Assembly (NCBI GenBank): GCA_014379665.1 | Contig: JACMLK010000439.1 | Coordinates: forward strand, 1 to 7,247 | Source of the DNA: Saprospiraceae bacterium | GTDB taxonomy: Bacteria > Bacteroidota > Bacteroidia > Chitinophagales > Saprospiraceae | Length of the DNA: 7,247 nucleotides | Direction of reading: 5' to 3' | Shown here: positions 1 to 6,892 of the stretch, in pieces | How positions within the stretch are numbered: position 1 is the first letter of the stretch | Layout: every line of letters starts with the position of its first letter | Translations under genes and position numbers: made by a program | Notes under the pieces: model-generated | Databases searched by the model: none | Seen by the model: only the letters and a program-made list of their open reading frames with translations | What the model was told of the DNA's origin: nothing

Positions 1-435
1 ACATCTCTGGCCAATGACCACGATCGCCTGCATCTGGTTCAATTAGCTATAGCCGACAATATCAATATTAAGGCATCTAATGTGGAATTTTCGTTGCCTG
101 TACCTTCCTATACTATAGATACTTTAACTTACTTAGAAGAAATGTATCCAAAAAAAACTTTTTGTCTGATCATGGGAGCTGATAATTTGGAAAGCATTGA
201 AAAGTGGAAGAATTTTGAAAAATTATTATCCGATTACGATATATATGTCTACAACAGACCTGGTTTCAAATTGGGAAAATACGCAGATCATCACAGAATA
301 AAAGTGCTTGATGCACCATTACTCGATATTTCAGCTACTTTTATCAGGACAGCTATTAAAGCCGGCAAATCTGTTCAATATTTGTTACCTGACCCCGTAT
401 ATAAGTATTTAGAAAATTCAAATTTGTATAGATAG
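1..435 (+). CDS. nadD: nicotinate-nucleotide adenylyltransferase, 3' part (N-terminus beyond left edge)
   Basis: The open frame runs in from base 1 and ends at TAG 433-435, leaving 144 residues of a protein usually near 190-200. NadD transfers AMP from ATP to nicotinate mononucleotide to give deamido-NAD, a cytosolic step of NAD synthesis. Visible family marks, numbered within the fragment, are the N-D-H-D-R-L-H-L-V-Q-L-A helix at 5-16, the substrate-loop segment PSYTIDTL at 35-42, the GADN block at 59-62 followed by a Trp-containing helix (KW), and the C-terminal nucleotidyltransferase signature ISATFIR at 110-116, the family's IS-[ST]-x-IR. It ends with the usual L-P-x-x-V-x-x-Y-L segment. 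The N-terminal GG(T/S)FDPxHxGH ATP-binding motif must lie outside the window, so it cannot be checked. The GTG at 82 is internal and is not a start. The frame is intact in the part seen. Confidence 0.93.
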   Translation, partial: TSLANDHDRLHLVQLAIADNINIKASNVEFSLPVPSYTIDTLTYLEEMYPKKTFCLIMGADNLESIEKWKNFEKLLSDYDIYVYNRPGFKLGKYADHHRIKVLDAPLLDISATFIRTAIKAGKSVQYLLPDPVYKYLENSNLYR

Positions 436-456
436 CCTTCATAGGTTAAAATTTTG
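423..456 (+). promoter_or_regulatory. weak candidate promoter for porZ
   Basis: TTTG at 423-426, inside the end of nadD, is followed after 20 bases by TAAAATTTTG at 447-456. This resembles the Bacteroidota -33/-7 pair but has one extra base inside the -7 element. Transcription would start near 461, about 50-60 bases before the likely porZ start. The AT-rich context makes chance matches common, and porZ could equally be read through from nadD. Confidence 0.2.
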
Positions 457-460
457 AAGG
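436..460 (+). terminator. weak hairpin directly after the nadD stop
   Basis: CCTTCA at 436-441 and TGAAGG at 455-460 form a 6-base-pair stem around a 13-base loop, beginning at the base after the nadD stop codon. No T tract follows, so it is not a canonical intrinsic terminator. It overlaps the candidate porZ promoter, and the two readings compete. Confidence 0.2.
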
Positions 461-510
461 GATGAATACAATAAAAAGTGATCTCAAAGCTTTATAATTA
501 TCGAAATAGT

Positions 511-2838
511 ATGATTAAAATGAATAAGCTTGTCATTGTTTTGTTTTTGTCCCTGATAATTTTTAATACAGTCTCCGGCCAGACCGCTAATCTGGCTCTG
601 GGAAACTGGAAATCTCATCTGGCGTATAAAGAAGGAATTTCAGTTACACAAAGTAAGGATAACGTCATGTATGCTTCTCAAAGAGGCATGATTCTTATCA
701 ACAAGTCTGATCTTTCTGTGAGTTATCTTGCAAAAGAAGATGGATTGTCAGATGTGAATATATCCAGATTATATTATGATAAGCATCATGAACAACTGAT
801 TATTATTTACTCAGATAATAATATTGATATACTGAATGGTACTGAAATTACCAACATTCCGTTTATTAAATCAAATTTAAATATTATTGGCAGTAAGACG
901 ATCAATGATGTATTTTTATCCCAATCAAATGAAGCGGTTATTGCCACTGATTTTGGAGTTTTGGGTTTTAATACAGATAAACTTGAGTTTTCCTTTACTA
1001 CTTTTACGGACCTCAGGGTAAATGAAGTGTCCATCCTTGATGGAACACTATATGCCGGTACCGAAGAAGGCCTCTTTAAAGTATCTTTAACTGGTACAAA
1101 TTTGTCAGACTTTAGTAATTGGCAACAATTAACATCCACAGAAGGACTTCCACAATCTTATGAAGTCAAAGCATTGGCAGTTCAGTATAACAATTTGTAT
1201 GTTTTGATAAATAATAATATTTATAAAATGTCCACACCAGGACAATTTTCAATAATTTTCACCCCGACCATATCCACAGATAAAATCAACTATATTTCAG
1301 AAGAAGGAACAAGTTTGATGGTTGGCATTGAAGATAATCAGAATAGGAGCAGAACCGTATTTATTGATGAATCCGGTACAATTTCAGACGGAGGCGCTGA
1401 TTGTATTAATAGGGTATTGTTCGCTATTGAAGACGAAAAAGGGAGAATATGGTACGCTGATCAGTGGGACCCTATCAGATATACAGAAAATAAAACATCA
1501 GGTTGTGTAAAACTTGTATTTCCAGGTCCGTTTGCCAATACAGCCGGTGAAGTTTCATTTAAAAAAAATGTGGCCTATTTTTCTTCTCTCGGCATAACTG
1601 ATGATTATCAGTATGCTTTTACTAACAGAGGATTTTATGAGTACACTGACGGTAAATGGAATAATTACAACCAGGATAATGTCGCTTTGATCAGAGATAA
1701 AGACTTTCAAAATGTTCAGGCAATAGCACCTCATCCAAACACCCCGGAAATATACATCGGGAGCTATTGGAATGGTTTATTAAGTTATAATACAGAGACA
1801 AAAGAAGCAAAACACTGGAATAAAGATAACAGTATGCTTCAGGGTGTGACAGGTGACGAAGCCAGAACCAGGATTTCAAGTCTTTATTTTGATAAGGATA
1901 ATAATTTATGGATATCCAACTTTGGTGCGCCAAAACCATTAGTGGTTAAAACCAAAGATGATACCTGGTACAATTTTTCAGTACCGGGAAGCAAAGATCT
2001 GGGGGATATTGCCATAGATCACCAAGGCAATAAATGGATAGCTGTAGTAGGTGTTGGAAATGGCCTTTTAGTTTTCAATGAAGGTGCTAAAATTGCAGAC
2101 CCTACAGACGATATGATCAGATACATCACTAAAAACAATAGTGAAATATCAGGCAATAAAGTAAATAGTTTGGTGGTTGATCTCGATGGGTCAGTTTGGG
2201 TTGGAACTGATCAGGGTTCGGTCGTTTTTGATTGCGGTGATCCTTTTGATGAAAATTGCAGAGGTAATACCCGAAAGGTAGTGGTAGATAATATCCCGGC
2301 TTTATTATTGAAAGACGAGGATATTCTTTCCATAGAAGTTGACGGAGGCAACAGAAAATGGTTTGGTACCAGAAATGGTATATTTGTTCAGTCTCCGGAT
2401 GGCATCACTCAGGAAGCCAGATTCACAGTTAAAAATTCACCGTTGCTGGACAATAAAGTAACTGATCTTAGTTACAATCCAATATCGGGAGAAATATTTA
2501 TCACTTCTGCAGGGGGTATCCAAAGTTACAAAACGTTTACAACATCTGGTGGAAGTAATCATAGTGCTAACGTATATGCATATCCTAATCCTGTTTACCC
2601 CGAATATAATGGTTATATCGCCATCAAAGGGCTTATCAGAGATGCAAATATTAAAATAACAGATATTAATGGTAAGCTAATTTACGAAACTAAAGCCCTG
2701 GGTGGTCAGGCTATTTGGGATGGTAAGGATTATAATGGGGTGAGGGCTTCTACAGGAGTTTATTTGGTATTCAGTGCCAATGAAAGTACATCGGGAAGTC
2801 CTGAAGCATTTGTAACAAAAATTCTTTTTATAAATTAA
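511..2838 (+). CDS. porZ: PorZ-like type IX secretion protein: beta-propellers plus C-terminal sorting domain
   Basis: About 775 residues, close to the roughly 776 of the Porphyromonas gingivalis protein. In that species PorZ is a surface component of the type IX secretion system that binds anionic lipopolysaccharide and hands it to the sortase PorU; the role here is inferred. The frame is open back to a GTG at 478, but ATG 511 or 520 gives a clean signal peptide: MNKL, a hydrophobic stretch, then VSG|Q. I therefore prefer 511. Numbering from the 478 start, the mature N-terminus has the PorZ-type opening GNWKSHLAY (42-50), YASQRG (65-70), EDGLSD (87-92) and NIDIL (115-119). Two-component-regulator-type propeller repeats follow, including LYAGTEEGLF (191-200), LWIS (477-480), VWVGTDQG (573-580) and KWFGTRNG (627-634). 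The last 90 residues are a type A sorting domain: YPNP (702-705), ITDINGKLIYE (727-737), WDGKDYNG (747-754), STGVYLV (758-764) and KILFIN. In P. gingivalis the PorZ sorting domain stays uncleaved. A generic secreted propeller protein is the main alternative. Confidence 0.85.
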   Translation: MIKMNKLVIVLFLSLIIFNTVSGQTANLALGNWKSHLAYKEGISVTQSKDNVMYASQRGMILINKSDLSVSYLAKEDGLSDVNISRLYYDKHHEQLIIIYSDNNIDILNGTEITNIPFIKSNLNIIGSKTINDVFLSQSNEAVIATDFGVLGFNTDKLEFSFTTFTDLRVNEVSILDGTLYAGTEEGLFKVSLTGTNLSDFSNWQQLTSTEGLPQSYEVKALAVQYNNLYVLINNNIYKMSTPGQFSIIFTPTISTDKINYISEEGTSLMVGIEDNQNRSRTVFIDESGTISDGGADCINRVLFAIEDEKGRIWYADQWDPIRYTENKTSGCVKLVFPGPFANTAGEVSFKKNVAYFSSLGITDDYQYAFTNRGFYEYTDGKWNNYNQDNVALIRDKDFQNVQAIAPHPNTPEIYIGSYWNGLLSYNTETKEAKHWNKDNSMLQGVTGDEARTRISSLYFDKDNNLWISNFGAPKPLVVKTKDDTWYNFSVPGSKDLGDIAIDHQGNKWIAVVGVGNGLLVFNEGAKIADPTDDMIRYITKNNSEISGNKVNSLVVDLDGSVWVGTDQGSVVFDCGDPFDENCRGNTRKVVVDNIPALLLKDEDILSIEVDGGNRKWFGTRNGIFVQSPDGITQEARFTVKNSPLLDNKVTDLSYNPISGEIFITSAGGIQSYKTFTTSGGSNHSANVYAYPNPVYPEYNGYIAIKGLIRDANIKITDINGKLIYETKALGGQAIWDGKDYNGVRASTGVYLVFSANESTSGSPEAFVTKILFIN

Positions 2839-2852
2839 TGAAAGATTTATAA
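2828..2852. terminator. AT-only inverted repeat across the porZ/bshA convergence
   Basis: TTATAAAT at 2828-2835 and ATTTATAA at 2845-2852 are perfect 8-base complements around a 9-base loop (2836-2844). The porZ stop codon starts the loop and the bshA stop codon lies in the right arm, so the repeat spans the whole 8-base gap between the converging genes. The position suits a shared bidirectional terminator. The stem has no G:C pair and neither side is followed by a good T tract, so the call is weak. Confidence 0.25.
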
Positions 2853-3980
2853 CTGTGACTTACTGATTACTTCAAGATAGTAGTTTTCGTACTGTGGCAG
2901 GATTTCATGAATATCAAACTTCTTCGCCTGACTAAAGGCATTTTTTCTGAATTTTGCCAAAGAAATATCGTCTTCAAGAAGCTCAATACATCTTTTTGCC
3001 ATTCCGGTTACATCACCTATATCACAGACGTATCCGGTCACTCCATCAATGTTGACTTCCGGCAACCCTCCTGCATTCGATGAAATCACCGGGACTTCAC
3101 ATGCCATTGCTTCAAGTGCAGCCAAACCAAAACTTTCATTTTGTGATGGAAGAATAAAAAGATCTGAAACTGCCAGAATTTCTTCCACTGCTTCCTGTTT
3201 TCCAAGAAATCTTACGTGATCACAAATATTCAGTTTTCTGCAAAGCTCCTCCATGCTGTTACGTTCAGGACCGTCTCCTATTAATAGTAGTTTTGCACTT
3301 ACTTTACTTATAACTATTTCAAATATTCTAACCACATCTTCCACTTTCTTTACTTTTCTGAAGTTAGAAATATGTACCAGAATTTTTTCTCCATCAGGAG
3401 CAATTGCTTTTTTAAAGTGATCTTTATTTGTTTTCCTGAATCTGCTAAAATCAATAAAATTATGAATAACTCTTATGTCCTGTTTTATTTGAAAAGTCTG
3501 TAAAGTTTCTTCTTTAAGATGGTGGGACACTGCAGTAACGCCATCAGAAGAATTGATACTAAATTCAACTACCGGAGCGAATGAACTATCTGTACCAACC
3601 AGTGTAATATCCGTACCATGCAAAGTGGTGATGATCGGAATATGAATGCCCTTACTCTTTAAAATTTGTTTAGACATATAGGCTACTGCTGCATGTGGAA
3701 TTGCATAATGAACGTGAAGAATGTCAAGCTTTTCAAAACGAATTACATCAACTAATTTGCTGGCAAGCGCCGTCTCATAAGGTGCGAATTCAAAGAGCGG
3801 ATACTCCATAGCGGTTACCTCATGAAAAAAAACGTTGGCATGAAAAGTTGTTAATCTTACCGGTCTTTTGTAAGTGATGAAATGAACTTCATGTCCTTTA
3901 CCTGCAAGTCCGATTCCCAGTTCAGTTGCTACTACTCCGCTTCCTCCAAAAGTCGGATAACAAACAATTCCAATTTTCAT
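2847..3980 (-). CDS. bshA: N-acetyl-alpha-D-glucosaminyl L-malate synthase (bacillithiol synthesis)
   Basis: A GT4-family glycosyltransferase of 377 residues, the same length as Bacillus subtilis BshA. BshA joins GlcNAc from UDP-GlcNAc to L-malate, the first step of the low-molecular-weight thiol bacillithiol, in the cytosol. Visible marks are the N-terminal MKIGIVCYP, the glycine loop GGSGVVATELG (12-22), HVHYAIPHA (89-97), TLHGTD (119-124), GDGPER (235-240) and the donor-site block PSQNESFGLAALEAM (278-292) with the GT4 EX7E pair Glu282 and Glu290, followed by SNAGGLPE (301-308). The frame stays open upstream to a TTG at 4094, but that extension is not family-like, and ATG 3980 follows AAAGGAAAGT, a passable ribosome binding site. 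The other two pathway genes, bshB and bshC, are not here. BshA is hard to tell from other GT4 enzymes in general, but the N-terminal blocks and exact length make this call strong. Confidence 0.92.
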   Translation of the reverse strand: MKIGIVCYPTFGGSGVVATELGIGLAGKGHEVHFITYKRPVRLTTFHANVFFHEVTAMEYPLFEFAPYETALASKLVDVIRFEKLDILHVHYAIPHAAVAYMSKQILKSKGIHIPIITTLHGTDITLVGTDSSFAPVVEFSINSSDGVTAVSHHLKEETLQTFQIKQDIRVIHNFIDFSRFRKTNKDHFKKAIAPDGEKILVHISNFRKVKKVEDVVRIFEIVISKVSAKLLLIGDGPERNSMEELCRKLNICDHVRFLGKQEAVEEILAVSDLFILPSQNESFGLAALEAMACEVPVISSNAGGLPEVNIDGVTGYVCDIGDVTGMAKRCIELLEDDISLAKFRKNAFSQAKKFDIHEILPQYENYYLEVISKSQL

Positions 3981-4041
3981 ACTTTCCTTTAACCCTATTT
4001 GAAAAAAATTATCCTGTAAGTGTACACCAAAGTTGAATAAA

Positions 4042-4049
4042 CAAAAATA
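4042..4049 (-). promoter_or_regulatory. candidate -7 element for bshA
   Basis: The minus strand reads TATTTTTG here, a perfect match to the Bacteroidota -7 consensus TAnnTTTG. It would put the transcript start near 4035-4038, giving a leader of about 55 bases before the bshA ATG at 3980. No TTTG is present about 19-21 bases upstream, so only half of the promoter is supported. Confidence 0.35.
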
Positions 4050-4060
4050 AATATAAATCG

Positions 4061-4089
4061 TTGAGGGTAAAAGATTAACTGTATCTTTA
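4061..4089 (+). promoter_or_regulatory. candidate promoter for xerD
   Basis: TTG at 4061-4063, then 18 bases, then TATCTTTA at 4082-4089, which fits the Bacteroidota TTTG / TAnnTTTG pair in seven of the eight -7 positions. The element ends only four bases before the xerD ATG, so the start would fall on or next to the initiation codon. The same octamer TATCTTTA occurs in the candidate promoter of the small gene at the right end. Confidence 0.3.
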
Positions 4090-4093
4090 TACA

Positions 4094-5008
4094 ATGGATT
4101 GGAATAGTTGTTTAAAAGGATTCAGATCATATCTTCTGCTTGAAAAATCATTATCCGGACATACAATAGAAGCATATATCAGGGATGTAGGTAAACTCCT
4201 TGAATTTGTTCTGATTCATAAAATAGATTTAACTCCGGACAAACTGACCTCTGATCATCTTACTTCATTTATTTATTATATCAATGATCTTGGGCTTGAG
4301 CCAAAAAGTCAGGCAAGAATCATCTCCGGAATCAGGGCTTTTTATAAATTCCTGATCATGGAAGATATAATCAATACTGATCCATCTGAATTACTGGAAA
4401 GTCCTAAATTACAAAGAACATTACCGGATGTACTCAGCTATGAAGAAATTGATAAAATACTTAATTCAATTGACATGTCTCAACCGCATAGCCAAAGAAA
4501 CAGAGCTATGATCGAAACTTTATATGCATGCGGACTTCGGGTGACTGAATTGGTCACTTTAAAATGGAGTAATTATCATCCGGATCAAGGTTTTATCAAA
4601 GTTTTAGGTAAAAACAATAAAGAAAGGCTGGTTCCTATAGGGGATTCAGCTATAAAGCATATTGATTTATATCTGGCCACTGAAAGAAAGTCACTTCCAA
4701 TAATAGCTAAGAGCCACGAAGATACCTTGTTTCTCAACCGTAGAGGAAAAGGCTTGAGTAGAATCATGATCTTTACTTTAATAAAGAATTTTGTATCTCT
4801 TGCAGGAATTCAAAAAACAGTGAGTCCCCATACTTTCAGACATTCTTTTGCCACTCATCTGGTAGAAGGGGGAGCAGACCTACGCGCTGTACAGGAAATG
4901 TTGGGTCACGAATCTATCCTTACCACGGAGATTTATACTCATTTGGACAGACAATATTTGAGGGAAACATTGATAAAATACCATCCTCTGGCCAAGTCGA
5001 AAAAATAA
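4094..5008 (+). CDS. xerD: site-specific tyrosine recombinase, XerC/XerD family
   Basis: 304 residues, close to the 298 of E. coli XerD. With its partner or alone it resolves chromosome dimers at dif near the terminus, activated by FtsK at the septum. Residues 1-95 form the N-terminal core-binding (SAM-like) domain, with the family helix EKSLSGHTIEAYIRD (17-31). Residues from about 112 form the catalytic domain. All catalytic residues are present at near-E. coli spacing: Arg149 in GLRVTEL, Lys173 in GKNNKERLVP, His246 and Arg249 in PHTFRHSFATHL, His272 in LGHESILTT and the nucleophile Tyr281 in IYTHLD. ATG 4094 is the natural start, since family homology begins at once (W3). No Shine-Dalgarno-like site precedes it. 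It is divergent from bshA, convergent with thiL, and no mobile element surrounds it, which argues for the housekeeping Xer enzyme rather than an integrase. XerC versus XerD is not fully decided by sequence reading. Confidence 0.92.
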   Translation: MDWNSCLKGFRSYLLLEKSLSGHTIEAYIRDVGKLLEFVLIHKIDLTPDKLTSDHLTSFIYYINDLGLEPKSQARIISGIRAFYKFLIMEDIINTDPSELLESPKLQRTLPDVLSYEEIDKILNSIDMSQPHSQRNRAMIETLYACGLRVTELVTLKWSNYHPDQGFIKVLGKNNKERLVPIGDSAIKHIDLYLATERKSLPIIAKSHEDTLFLNRRGKGLSRIMIFTLIKNFVSLAGIQKTVSPHTFRHSFATHLVEGGADLRAVQEMLGHESILTTEIYTHLDRQYLRETLIKYHPLAKSKK

Positions 5009-5032
5009 TATGCCATTCAAATTTATTTAACA

Positions 5033-6094
5033 TTACAAGTCTGTTGTGGTACTAGTGAAATGATTCCAGCCCTGTGAGGTTATCGGATGAATATTACCAC
5101 CTGTAGTATGAAGAGTTATACCTTCTGATACATCTGTGATCTCACCTATGATAAATACTTCAGGCATGAACCTGATTTTTTCAAGATCACGTTCATTAAT
5201 AGTAAATAATAGTTCATAATCTTCCCCTCCATGCAGCGCGCATGTGATAGGATCCATATTAAAGTCCAGGGCTGTACGCTCAGTATCCGGATGTAACGGC
5301 ACTTTCCCTTCTTCTATGAATGCACCTGTGCCTGATTGTGTACAAATATGTATAATTTCACTCGCCAGACCATCTGAAACATCAATCATGGAAGTAGGTT
5401 TAATATTCACTTTTTTGAAATAGGCAATAGCCCCTGCCTGTGCTTCCGGTTTTAATTGGCGTTCTATTAAATACTGACTACTTTCCAGTTCGGGCTGAAT
5501 TCCGGGATGGGACAAAAATACTTGTTTCTCTCTTTCCAGAATCTGCAATCCAAGATAGGCAGCTCCAAGATCTCCGGTTACACATATTATATCTCCCTTT
5601 TTAGCCCCGTTTCTGTAAACTATGTCCTTTTTGGATGCCTGACCAATGGCGGTAACGCTAATCACCATGCCTTTGGGAGAGGATGTAGTATCTCCACCAA
5701 CAAGATCTACTTTATACATTTTGCAAGCCAAATATATGCCATCATAAAATTCCCGAAGGGCTTCAAGTGAGTATTTACTTGATATTGCGATAGATATGGT
5801 GATTTGGGTGGGAATGGCATTCATTGCAAAAATATCCGATAAATTGGAAACAACTGATTTGTAACCCAGATGTTTGAGTGGTGTATACATCAGATCAAAA
5901 TGAATCCCTTCAACCAGCATATCAGTTGATACCACCGTAACTTCATTATCATTTTGAAGGATAGCAGCATCATCACCTACCCCTTTGATGGTGTTAGGCT
6001 GGCGGTATTCAATATTTTTGGTGAGATCCATTATCAGGCCAAACTCACCTAAAGTATTGACATCTGTAAAAGTGGTATTGTCATTATTGTTCAT
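5033..6094 (-). CDS. thiL: thiamine-monophosphate kinase
   Basis: 353 residues, in the usual size range for the Bacteroidota form. ThiL phosphorylates thiamine monophosphate to thiamine pyrophosphate with ATP, the last step of cofactor synthesis, in the cytosol. It belongs to the PurM/SelD-type kinase fold. Motifs in order are LGEFGLI (15-21), the Asp-rich Mg-ATP site GVGDDAA (38-44), STDMLVEGIHF (56-66), SNLSDIFAMNA (83-93), GGDTTSS (133-139), VTGDLGAA (172-179), IDVSDGLASE (237-246) and HGGEDYELLF (288-297). All key acidic residues appear intact. ATG 6094 gives the expected short tail before LGEFGLI. No other thiamine gene lies nearby, and I see no TPP riboswitch in the 70 bases upstream. 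It shares a strand with the rluA-like gene but a terminator-like hairpin and its own -7 element lie between. It converges on xerD with a 24-base gap. Confidence 0.95.
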   Translation of the reverse strand: MNNNDNTTFTDVNTLGEFGLIMDLTKNIEYRQPNTIKGVGDDAAILQNDNEVTVVSTDMLVEGIHFDLMYTPLKHLGYKSVVSNLSDIFAMNAIPTQITISIAISSKYSLEALREFYDGIYLACKMYKVDLVGGDTTSSPKGMVISVTAIGQASKKDIVYRNGAKKGDIICVTGDLGAAYLGLQILEREKQVFLSHPGIQPELESSQYLIERQLKPEAQAGAIAYFKKVNIKPTSMIDVSDGLASEIIHICTQSGTGAFIEEGKVPLHPDTERTALDFNMDPITCALHGGEDYELLFTINERDLEKIRFMPEVFIIGEITDVSEGITLHTTGGNIHPITSQGWNHFTSTTTDL

Positions 6095-6112
6095 TCAGAG
6101 TTGATTATAGGA

Positions 6113-6120
6113 CAAAGTTA
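6113..6120 (-). promoter_or_regulatory. candidate -7 promoter element for thiL
   Basis: The minus strand reads TAACTTTG, a perfect TAnnTTTG match, 18 bases before the thiL ATG. Transcription would start near 6106-6109, leaving a leader of about 12-15 bases. No TTTG lies at the expected -33 distance, where the terminator-like hairpin sits instead, so the call rests on the -7 element and its placement just after a terminator. Confidence 0.4.
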
Positions 6121-6146
6121 ATAAAAACCTGAGTCTTCAGGATTTT
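6121..6146 (-). terminator. intrinsic-type terminator after the rluA-like gene
   Basis: On the minus strand CCTGA, loop AGAC, TCAGG (stem 6137-6141 with 6128-6132) is followed at once by TTTTT (6127-6123). After one A:A mismatch, AAAA and TTTT flanks can lengthen the stem by four A:T pairs. It begins about 20 bases after the rluA-like stop at 6165 and ends just before the thiL -7 element. The core stem is only five base pairs, so termination may be partial. The + strand also has a short TTTT after the hairpin. Confidence 0.5.
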
Positions 6147-6164
6147 GAGTATCAGAAAGAAGTT

Positions 6165-6872
6165 TTAGTCAATCAAAGAAATATCCACTAAGCTCCATAG
6201 GACATCATTATCAGGAAATGGAGCCTGGTACACATACTTTTTAGCTGTAAAAGGATGAGTAAATTCAAGCTTGTAGGAGAGCAAACAAATACTTCTATCG
6301 AGATTTGGTCGCCTTGAGCCATATTTCAGATCTCCTTTTACGGGCATTTCCATGGTGGCTAATTGAGCTCTGATCTGGTGAAATCGTCCGGTTTCAAGAT
6401 CAATTTTTAATAGATGATAATTTTCAAACGACTGGAGTAATGTATAATGAAGCACGGCTTCTTTAAAATTTTCATCTACTTTTTCATCTGCAGTCATAGC
6501 CCGGTTGTGTAATTTTTTGATAAAATGGCGCAATTCAGTTTTTTCTTTTTCAGGATTTCCGGCTACCAGGGCAAGATATGTTTTTTTTACCACCCTTTCT
6601 TTCAACATTTCAGTAAATGCTTCTGTAAAGACTTTATTCTTTCCAAAAATCACCAGCCCACTCACAGGCTGATCAATTCTGTTGAGTACAAATATCTGAC
6701 TTTTATATTTTTCTTTAAGAATTTTCTCAAGATCATCCTGTCCGGCATCAGTAGCCTGAACAGCCACACCATATTTTTTGAGTACAATCAGGAAATCATC
6801 TGTTTCGTCAATGATAACATAGTTATCATCAAATGGCTTTTGATTAATATGTTTAAGTAGTGAGAAATCCAC
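6165..6872 (-). CDS. RluA-family RNA pseudouridine synthase
   Basis: 235 residues with no S4 domain, like the short stand-alone RluA/TruC-type enzymes. These isomerise specific uridines in rRNA or tRNA to pseudouridine; the target here cannot be told. Residues 18-40 carry the usual VIIDETDDFLIVLKK opening strand. The catalytic block is NRIDQPVSGLVIF (64-76), with the catalytic Asp67. Further family marks are KKTYLALV (96-103), the LETGRFHQIRAQL segment (159-171) and KGDLKYGS (179-186). The usual His of HR(L/I)D is Asn64 here, while Arg65 and Asp67 are kept. The start is GTG 6872: the frame has a stop 27 bases upstream and the next in-frame Met is at residue 90, so no ATG start is possible. 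AAAAGG lies three bases before GTG. It follows the small membrane gene by 20 bases, probably as one transcript. Confidence 0.88.
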   Translation of the reverse strand: MDFSLLKHINQKPFDDNYVIIDETDDFLIVLKKYGVAVQATDAGQDDLEKILKEKYKSQIFVLNRIDQPVSGLVIFGKNKVFTEAFTEMLKERVVKKTYLALVAGNPEKEKTELRHFIKKLHNRAMTADEKVDENFKEAVLHYTLLQSFENYHLLKIDLETGRFHQIRAQLATMEMPVKGDLKYGSRRPNLDRSICLLSYKLEFTHPFTAKKYVYQAPFPDNDVLWSLVDISLID

Positions 6873-6892
6873 AATCCTTTTCTTCAGTAAAA

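Noticed and set aside
462..497. Tiny frame starting ATG 462 after GAAGGG, upstream of porZ
   Set aside because: It encodes only 11 residues before a stop, has no motif, and a leader-peptide role has no support beyond the good-looking ribosome site.
807..1139. Open frame of 110 codons on the minus strand inside porZ
   Set aside because: It is antisense to a clear propeller-coding frame and shows no recognisable motif.
1322..1939. Two further open frames inside porZ (1322-1510 plus strand, 1691-1939 minus strand)
   Set aside because: Both overlap the intact porZ frame and have no protein-like features, so they are chance frames.
3981..4094. N-terminal extension of bshA by 38 residues to a TTG start
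   Set aside because: The extension crosses the divergent promoter region and is not family-like. ATG 3980 begins the conserved MKIGIV and gives the family's usual length.
4585..4767. Open frame of 60 codons on the minus strand inside xerD
   Set aside because: It is antisense to the conserved catalytic domain of xerD.
4094..5008. Phage or transposon integrase instead of a Xer recombinase
   Set aside because: Length and catalytic spacing match XerD closely, neighbours are housekeeping genes, and no attachment-site duplication or mobile cargo is visible.
5507..5770. Open frame of 87 codons on the + strand inside thiL
   Set aside because: It is antisense to conserved ThiL motifs and has no recognisable features of its own.
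6095..6164. TPP riboswitch upstream of thiL
   Set aside because: The gap is only 70 bases and lacks the conserved TPP aptamer segments. The one hairpin there is better read as a terminator.
6525..6860. Open frame of 111 codons on the + strand
   Set aside because: It is wholly antisense to the rluA-like gene and gives a Phe-rich, low-complexity product typical of the complement of AT-rich Lys/Glu codons.
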